Source: Zobellella iuensis (lineage in GTDB: Bacteria; Pseudomonadota; Gammaproteobacteria; Enterobacterales; Aeromonadaceae). Taken from it: a stretch of 64,000 nucleotides of DNA. The translations under genes were made by a program, and so were the position numbers. The notes under the pieces are model-generated. The model saw nothing but the letters and a program-made list of their open reading frames with translations, made no database searches and was not told the origin of the DNA. The stretch is from assembly GCF_016746085.1 (NCBI RefSeq), contig NZ_JAERTZ010000026.1:62001-126000 (forward strand), read 5' to 3'. This document shows, in pieces, positions 57,257 to 64,000 of the stretch. How positions within the stretch are numbered: the stretch's first letter is position 1; each line of letters opens with the position of its first letter.

Positions 57257-57991
57257 CTTTTCGGCCAGTTCATCGGAGATCTCGCCGTTATGGTAGACCT
57301 CCTGGACATCGTCCGCGTCTTCCAGCATATCGATCAGCCGCAGCAGTTTGGGGGCGGTGTCTTCGTCCAGCTCGGCCTTGGTGGAGGGGATCATGGTTAC
57401 TTCGGCGTTCTCGGCACTCAGGCCGCCGGCGTCCAGCGCATCCTTGACGGTGCCGAATTCCTCCCACAGGGTGTAAACATCGATGGAGCCGTCCTCGTTC
57501 ACCACCACGTCCTCGGCGCCGGCCTCCAGGGCCGCCTCCATCACCCTTTCTTCGTCTGCGTCCAGATAGGTGATCACGCCCTTCTTCTCGAACAGATAGG
57601 CCACAGAGCCGTCGGTGCCCAGGTTGCCGCCGCTCCTGGAAAAGGCATGGCGCACCTCGGACACGGTACGGTTGCGGTTGTCGGTCATGCATTCCACCAT
57701 CACGGCGGTGCCGCCCGGGCCGTAGCCTTCGTAGATGACGGTTTCCAGCACCTGGCCGTCCAGCTCGCCGGCACCGCGTTTCACCGCCCGGTCGATGGTG
57801 TCCCGGGTCATGTTGTTGGACAGCGCCTTGTCGATGGCCGCGCGCAGGCGGGGATTGGTGGCCGGCTCGGAGCCGCCCTCACGGGCCGCGGTGCTCAGCT
57901 CGCGGATAAGCTTGGTGAAGATCTTGCCGCGCTTGGCATCCTGGGCCGCCTTGCGGTGCTTGATATTGGCCCATTTACTATGACCTGCCAT
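57251..57991 (-). CDS. yebC: YebC/PmpR-family protein
   Basis: 246 residues, [22 protein letters not shown] start typical of the family, then [36 protein letters not shown] and [14 protein letters not shown]. YebC proteins act on transcription and, more recently shown, help ribosomes through proline-rich stretches. ATG at 57991 with GGAGAA seven bases upstream; it overlaps the end of nudB by 14 bases. Confidence 0.97.
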   Translation of the reverse strand: MAGHSKWANIKHRKAAQDAKRGKIFTKLIRELSTAAREGGSEPATNPRLRAAIDKALSNNMTRDTIDRAVKRGAGELDGQVLETVIYEGYGPGGTAVMVECMTDNRNRTVSEVRHAFSRSGGNLGTDGSVAYLFEKKGVITYLDADEERVMEAALEAGAEDVVVNEDGSIDVYTLWEEFGTVKDALDAGGLSAENAEVTMIPSTKAELDEDTAPKLLRLIDMLEDADDVQEVYHNGEISDELAEKL

Positions 57992-58439
57992 AACCATCTT
58001 CTCCCTTTGTCTTGCGGTGGATCAACCTGCCGATAGCCTCTTTATTGGTCCAGGAGCTGGCCTGTTGCCGGGCCTGCTCCAGAGGCAGCCAACGCTGGGC
58101 CAGGTGCTCGCTTAACTGCACTTCGACCGGCGCGGGCAGGCACAAATAAAACTCGTATTCCCAGTTATGGGTCACCCCCGGGCGGTAACGGTGCCGCCAG
58201 CGGGGATAGATTTCAAAACGCACCCGCTGGCCGGTCTCTTCCAGCCGCAAGCCGTTGTCCAGCCGCAGTCCGGTTTCCTCCTCCAGTTCGCGCACCGCCG
58301 CCTGGTGGCGGCTTTCACCGGGCTCCAGGCTGCCGGTCACCGACTGCCAGAAATCCGGGTTGTCCTTGCGTTGCAGCAGCAGCACCTGGTCCTCGGTATG
58401 GATGAGGACCAGCACCGACTCCGGGTGCTTGTGGCCCAT
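57978..58439 (-). CDS. nudB: Dihydroneopterin triphosphate diphosphatase NudB
   Basis: 153 residues. The Nudix box G-x5-E-x7-REUxEExGU is intact at about residues 36-58 (GSLEPGES ... RELEEETGL). [10 protein letters not shown] and RWLPLEQA are NudB-like. It removes pyrophosphate from dihydroneopterin triphosphate in folate synthesis. It starts three bases after the aspS stop and overlaps yebC by 14 bases, so aspS-nudB-yebC is one operon. Confidence 0.93.
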   Translation of the reverse strand: MGHKHPESVLVLIHTEDQVLLLQRKDNPDFWQSVTGSLEPGESRHQAAVRELEEETGLRLDNGLRLEETGQRVRFEIYPRWRHRYRPGVTHNWEYEFYLCLPAPVEVQLSEHLAQRWLPLEQARQQASSWTNKEAIGRLIHRKTKGEDGYGRS

Positions 58440-58442
58440 GCC

Positions 58443-60224
58443 TCAGTTGTCCGCCTTGTCCGTCTGGGCCGCCGGCAACTGGGTACGGATGGCCAGCTCC
58501 GCCAGCGCATCCGGATTGGCCAGGCTGGGGGCATCGGTCAGCAGACAAGAGGCGGTGGTGGTCTTGGGGAAGGCGATCACGTCGCGGATATTGTCGGTAC
58601 CGGTGAGCAGCATCACCAGACGATCCAGGCCGAAGGCCAGGCCGGCGTGGGGCGGCGTGCCGTATTTCAGTGCCTCCAGCAGGAAACCGAACTTTTCCTG
58701 CTGCTCCTCGGCGTTGATGCCGAGCAGGCGGAACACGGTTTGCTGCATCTCGTTGTTGTGGATACGCACCGAGCCGCCACCCACTTCGTAACCGTTGATC
58801 ACCATGTCGTAGGCATTGGCCACCGCCTCGAGCGGGCTGGCCTCCAGCTCGGCGGCGGCCACATCCTTGGCGGCAGTAAAGGGATGGTGCATGGCGTACA
58901 GACGACCGTCGTCTTCCTCGAACATGGGGAAGTCGACCACCCACAGGGGCTTCCAGCTCTCTTCCAGCAGACCCAGCTCCTTGCCGAGCTTGAGCCGCAG
59001 GGCGCCCATGGAATCGGCGACCACCTTGGCACTGTCGGCTCCGAAGAAGATGGCATCGCCGTCGGTGGCGCCGGTGCGTGCCAGCAGTTCGGCTACAATG
59101 CCTTCATTCAGGAACTTGGCGACCGGCGACTGGATGCCGTCCATGCCCTTGGCGGCCTCGTTGACTTTCAGCCAGGCCAGGCCCTTGGCACCGTAAATAG
59201 TGACGAACTTGCCGTATTCGTCGATCTGCTTACGGGAAAGCTGGGCGCCACCGGGCACCTTCAGGGCCGCGACCCGGCCCTTGGGATCCCGCGCCGGGCC
59301 GGCAAACACCTGGAAGTCCACGTCTTTCACCAGATCGGCTATATCGGTCAGCTCCATGGCAATACGCAGATCCGGCTTGTCGGAACCATAACGGCGCATG
59401 GCCTCGGCATAGCTCAGCACCGGGAAGGCACCCAGATCCACGCCGGCCACGTCCTGCCACAGCTCGCGTACCAGCTGCTCCATGACGGCCCTCACCTCAT
59501 CGGCGGTCATAAAGGAGGTTTCCACGTCGATCTGGGTGAATTCCGGCTGGCGGTCGGCACGCAGGTCTTCGTCGCGGAAGCACTTGACTATCTGGTAGTA
59601 GCGGTCGAAGCCGCTCATCATCAGCAACTGCTTGAACAGCTGGGGGGATTGCGGCAGCGCATAGAAATACCCCTTGTGCACCCGGCTCGGCACCAGGTAA
59701 TCACGGGCCCCTTCCGGGGTGGCCTTGGTCAGCATCGGGGTTTCGATATCGAGGAAGCCTTGCTCGTCCATAAAGCGGCGCACCCGGCTGGTGACCTTGG
59801 CACGGGTCTTGAGATAACGGGCCTGCTCGGGGCGGCGCAAGTCCAGGTAACGGTACTTGAGGCGCTGCTCTTCCGAGTTGTTCTGGTTGAAGTCCAGCGG
59901 CAGCGGCGCCGCCCTGTTGATGATGCTGAGCGCGTGGGCGAAGATCTCCACCTCGCCGGTGGCCATGTCCTTGTTGACCTGGGAGTCGGGGCGGGCGCGC
60001 ACCACACCGGTGATTTGCACGCAGAATTCGGCACGCAGCTCGGCCGCCTTCTCGTAGGCTTCGGCCTTGTCCGGATCGAAGAATACCTGCACTATGCCTT
60101 CCCGATCGCGCATATCGATAAAGATAAGACCGCCCAGGTCGCGACGGCGATGGACCCAGCCACTTAAGGTCACGCTCTGGCCAACCAGGGCAGCGTTGAG
60201 CTGCCCGCAATAATGAGTGCGCAT
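58443..60224 (-). CDS. aspS: Aspartyl-tRNA synthetase
   Basis: 593 residues, class II bacterial-type enzyme. The N-terminal anticodon-binding OB fold begins [29 protein letters not shown]-like (read in two parts: [14 protein letters not shown]). Motif 2 [18 protein letters not shown] and motif 3 [15 protein letters not shown] are clear, with the large GAD insert between. ATG at 60224; the frame to 60344 is upstream leader. A 16-unit heptamer array begins 124 bases upstream. Confidence 0.99.
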   Translation of the reverse strand: MRTHYCGQLNAALVGQSVTLSGWVHRRRDLGGLIFIDMRDREGIVQVFFDPDKAEAYEKAAELRAEFCVQITGVVRARPDSQVNKDMATGEVEIFAHALSIINRAAPLPLDFNQNNSEEQRLKYRYLDLRRPEQARYLKTRAKVTSRVRRFMDEQGFLDIETPMLTKATPEGARDYLVPSRVHKGYFYALPQSPQLFKQLLMMSGFDRYYQIVKCFRDEDLRADRQPEFTQIDVETSFMTADEVRAVMEQLVRELWQDVAGVDLGAFPVLSYAEAMRRYGSDKPDLRIAMELTDIADLVKDVDFQVFAGPARDPKGRVAALKVPGGAQLSRKQIDEYGKFVTIYGAKGLAWLKVNEAAKGMDGIQSPVAKFLNEGIVAELLARTGATDGDAIFFGADSAKVVADSMGALRLKLGKELGLLEESWKPLWVVDFPMFEEDDGRLYAMHHPFTAAKDVAAAELEASPLEAVANAYDMVINGYEVGGGSVRIHNNEMQQTVFRLLGINAEEQQEKFGFLLEALKYGTPPHAGLAFGLDRLVMLLTGTDNIRDVIAFPKTTTASCLLTDAPSLANPDALAELAIRTQLPAAQTDKADN

Positions 60225-60347
60225 GGATGTCTTCCTATGGTGTTGCCGCACGACCGCCCGGGCCGCGGGACTGAATTTGTCAGCAAATAGCGCGCTAGTA
60301 TAATGGAAAACCCGAACAGGGATCCAACCGCTTCGCGGTAGCATTAA

Positions 60348-60459
60348 GCCGGAAGCTTGAAGCCGGAAGCTTGAAGCCGGAAGCTTGAAGCTTGAAGCTT
60401 GAAGCTTGAAGCTTGAAGCCGGAAGCTTGAAGCCGGAAGCTTGAAGCTGGAAGCAGGAA
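60348..60459. repeat. 16-unit perfect-length heptamer array upstream of aspS
   Basis: Sixteen uninterrupted 7-bp units of the form GCnnGAA: mostly GCCGGAA and GCTTGAA alternating, with five GCTTGAA in a row, ending in GCTGGAA and GCAGGAA. Four inverted units (TTCCAGC TTCCGGC TTACCGC TTCAAGC) follow at 60570-60597. It lies between the divergent aspS and yecE genes. Confidence 0.92.
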
Positions 60460-60614
60460 GACGCTCGGAGCTGCTGGCGTCTTCAGCACCGAGTGTTCCG
60501 GGCTTGCAAGATCGGCGGGCTAACCCTGATATCAAACCGGCCTTGGTCTCTACCGACACCGCCGAACAGCTTCCAGCTTCCGGCTTACCGCTTCAAGCTC
60601 GACGAAGGAGTCAC
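60460..60614. other. Spacer between heptamer array and yecE
   Basis: Together with 60225-60347 this makes a 390-base gene-free region. It contains GACGCtcgg...GGCGTC pairing near 60460-60482 and the inverted heptamers at 60570-60597. The aspS and yecE promoters must lie here; I could not fix them. Confidence 0.5.
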
Positions 60615-61457
60615 ATGCCGTTATATCTGGGCCTCAGCCAGTGGTCCCATCCCGACTGGCCCGGCAGCCTGCTGAGTCCGGGCCTGAAAAACGCCGAGCA
60701 CCTGACCGATTACGCCAAGGTGTTCAATACGGTGGAAGGCAATACCAGCTTCTACGGCATCCCCGAGCAACGCAGCCTGCTGCGCTGGGAGGCCCAGACC
60801 CCGGCCCATTTCCGCTTTACCTTCAAGTTTCCCTCCCAGGTCAGCCACCAGGGCCCGCTGGATGACAACATCGGCGCGGCGTTGGACTTTATCGCGCACC
60901 TGGCCCCCCTGCACCACAAACTCGGCATGCTGATGCTGCAGTTGTCCAAGGCCTCCGGGCCCGGGCAACTGGATCAATTGCAACAGTTTCTGGATGCCCT
61001 GCCGGCTCATTTCAACTACGGGGTGGAAGTGCGTCACCCGGCGTTTTTCGCCAAGGGCGAAGCGGAGCGCCGGCTCAACCGGCTGCTGCTAGAACGCCAG
61101 ATCAACCGCATTATCATGGACTCGCGCCCGGTGTTTTCCTGCCCGCCCACCACCCCGGCCCTGGCCGACGCCCAGGGCAAGAAGCCCAGGGTGCCGGTGC
61201 ACATCATCAGCACCGGCAACCACCCCATGGTCCGATTTATTGGCCATCCGGAACCGGCTTACAACCTGCCCTACTGGCAACCCTGGCTGACACGGATCCA
61301 GGGCTGGCTGCAGCAAGGCAAGTCGGTCTACCTGTTCGTGCATACCGCCGACAACCGGCTGGCACCACAACTTGCGGCAGAGATAGCCAACGCCCTGGCC
61401 GCCCCCCTGCCCGATTTTCCCGGCCAGGCGCCGGCTCCCCAGGGCGAGTTGTTCTGA
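60615..61457 (+). CDS. yecE: DUF72 family protein YecE
   Basis: 280 residues. TIM-barrel-like DUF72: LGLSQWSHPDWPG, VFNTVEGNTSFYGIPEQ, FTFKFPSQVSHQGPLDD, LMLQLSKA, GVEVRHPAFF and YLFVHTADNRLAPQLA are family landmarks. Function unknown; its position next to aspS and cmoAB is the same in enterics. GAAGGAG four bases before the ATG. Confidence 0.95.
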   Translation: MPLYLGLSQWSHPDWPGSLLSPGLKNAEHLTDYAKVFNTVEGNTSFYGIPEQRSLLRWEAQTPAHFRFTFKFPSQVSHQGPLDDNIGAALDFIAHLAPLHHKLGMLMLQLSKASGPGQLDQLQQFLDALPAHFNYGVEVRHPAFFAKGEAERRLNRLLLERQINRIIMDSRPVFSCPPTTPALADAQGKKPRVPVHIISTGNHPMVRFIGHPEPAYNLPYWQPWLTRIQGWLQQGKSVYLFVHTADNRLAPQLAAEIANALAAPLPDFPGQAPAPQGELF

Positions 61458-61606
61458 GCCTGAGGATGGTTAGATGAGGAGTGAGGGACTTCCCCCTCAC
61501 GCCGCCAGGCGAAAAATAATTTGTCGCGCCGCCTTGCCGCCCGCAAGACAACACCCTGCGCTTCTTTTACAATACCGGCCATTGAGTGCAGCTGTTGCTG
61601 CCGTGA

Positions 61607-63358
<1,752 letters not shown>

Positions 63359-63366
<8 letters not shown>

Positions 63367-64000
63367 AGTCGCGACATCACTGGCATTATCCCTGTTGCTG
63401 ACCGCCTGTGTCAGCCAGACCTCAGCGGTGGACGCGCAACCCGAGCCCTCTCCCGTTTCCGAAGCTCAGCTCAGCGCTTCGCTGGCCAGCCTGGAAGCCC
63501 GGCTGGTGGACACCATGTTCCAGCAGAACACCCAGCTCAGCAGTAACCACCATGCCTTTATGACCGCCCTGCAACAGGAGCTCAAGACCTTGAAAAAGCA
63601 ACTCGATGAGCCGCAGCACGCCATGCCGCTGCCGCCGCCGCCGCCTCCCCCCCGGGGAGACTACCCCGAAAACGAAACCCGGGACGGCAAGCTGATCGTG
63701 GGCGAAACCGAGGAAATCTGGCTGGATGCGGTCAACGACAGCTTCCCGGCACGCATCGACACCGGGGCCACCACCTCCTCCCTCAGCGCTCAGGACATCA
63801 CGGTGTTCGAGCGTGACGGCAATCCCTGGGTCAGCTTCAGCCTGGCCCACGAAGGGGTGGACGAGCGGCTGCAGGTGGAAACCCCCCTGGTGCGCTATGT
63901 ACGCATCCGCCAGGCTTCCGCCGACAGCACCGAAAGAAGGCCGGTGGTTGCCATGACCATGCGCCTGGGCCGCTTGTCGGAACGCACCGAGTTTACCCTG
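63359..64000 (+). CDS. Retropepsin-like ATP-dependent zinc protease family lipoprotein, cut by window edge
   Basis: The frame is open from ATG 63359 to the last base (214 codons), so the C-terminus is outside the window. A lipoprotein signal ends LLTAC (Cys17). A coiled linker and a run of seven or more prolines (about 92-98) lead to the RimB/PF05618-type domain, with the aspartic-protease-like motif [13 protein letters not shown] (Asp134) and SFPARIDTG. Homologues follow cmoB in Vibrio-like genomes. The start overlaps cmoB by eight bases, with GAGGG upstream. Confidence 0.88.

Noticed and set aside
60348-60459. CRISPR array
   Set aside because: The 7-bp units are contiguous with no spacers and no cas genes nearby.
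60295-60559. Small frames rich in [14 protein letters not shown] opposite the heptamer array
   Set aside because: They are translations of the 7-bp repeat, which is open in all frames; no gene evidence.

Overview
The window is a GC-rich gammaproteobacterial chromosome segment. Gene order matches the Aeromonadaceae/Vibrio/enteric lineage: tig-clpP-clpX-lon-hupB-ppiD, uvrY-uvrC-pgsA-tRNA-Cys-tRNA-Leu, dapA-bamC facing gcvR-bcp, yffB-dapE-ypfN, aspS-nudB-yebC-ruvC, and yecE-cmoA-cmoB-protease. Base composition and protein style suggest an Oceanimonas/Oceanisphaera/Zobellella-like organism. This is an inference from gene order and sequence feel, not a database match.

Layout. 1-20.4 kb is accessory: a chemoreceptor running off the left edge, exporters (LysE, EamA, RarD, YdcZ types), regulators (GlxA/AraC, LysR, Crp-like, GntR/UTRA), TrhO, an MpaB-like oxygenase, and a GntR-controlled operon that joins an ABC importer to an alkaline-phosphatase-superfamily hydrolase and a HAD phosphatase. 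20.8-30.1 kb holds an EAL-CBS-GGDEF protein, an alcohol/aldehyde dehydrogenase pair with a sigma-54 regulator facing it, a soluble CZB chemoreceptor, an L,D-transpeptidase and a lipoprotein. 30.2-42.2 kb is conserved core (tRNAs, membrane lipid synthesis, DNA repair, proteostasis). 42.5-48.3 kb carries fermentative adhE, malic enzyme maeA and a diguanylate cyclase. 48.6-64 kb is core again: lysine/peptidoglycan synthesis, PolB, BamC, RuvC, AspS and the CmoA/CmoB tRNA wobble modification pair. A partial retropepsin-like protease runs off the right edge.

The most unusual content is non-coding. (1) Two MITE-like elements (4280-4697 and 8042-8607) share terminal inverted repeats that begin and end in CTAG. 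Both sit exactly where two convergent genes end, so each element end supplies the TAG stop of the gene outside it. This is what a CTAG target duplication at overlapping convergent stop codons would leave. (2) A family of nested palindromes (4544-4618, 6919-7077, 8306-8527, 16961-17055, 20587-20661) keeps its stems while the bases change in compensating pairs. One copy lies in the 5' part of an ABC permease reading frame. (3) Three intergenic loci in 4 kb (56490-56640, 57177-57256, 60348-60597) are built of a 7-bp unit GCnnGAA, first direct and then inverted, including a 16-unit perfect array.

Regulatory sites that can be read directly include a sigma-54 -24/-12 promoter and a palindromic UAS at the aldehyde dehydrogenase/AcoR-like pair, a sigma-32 promoter for lon, FNR-like and NarL-like sites before adhE, paired CTAG-centred operators between the GntR gene and its ABC operon, and several intrinsic terminators.
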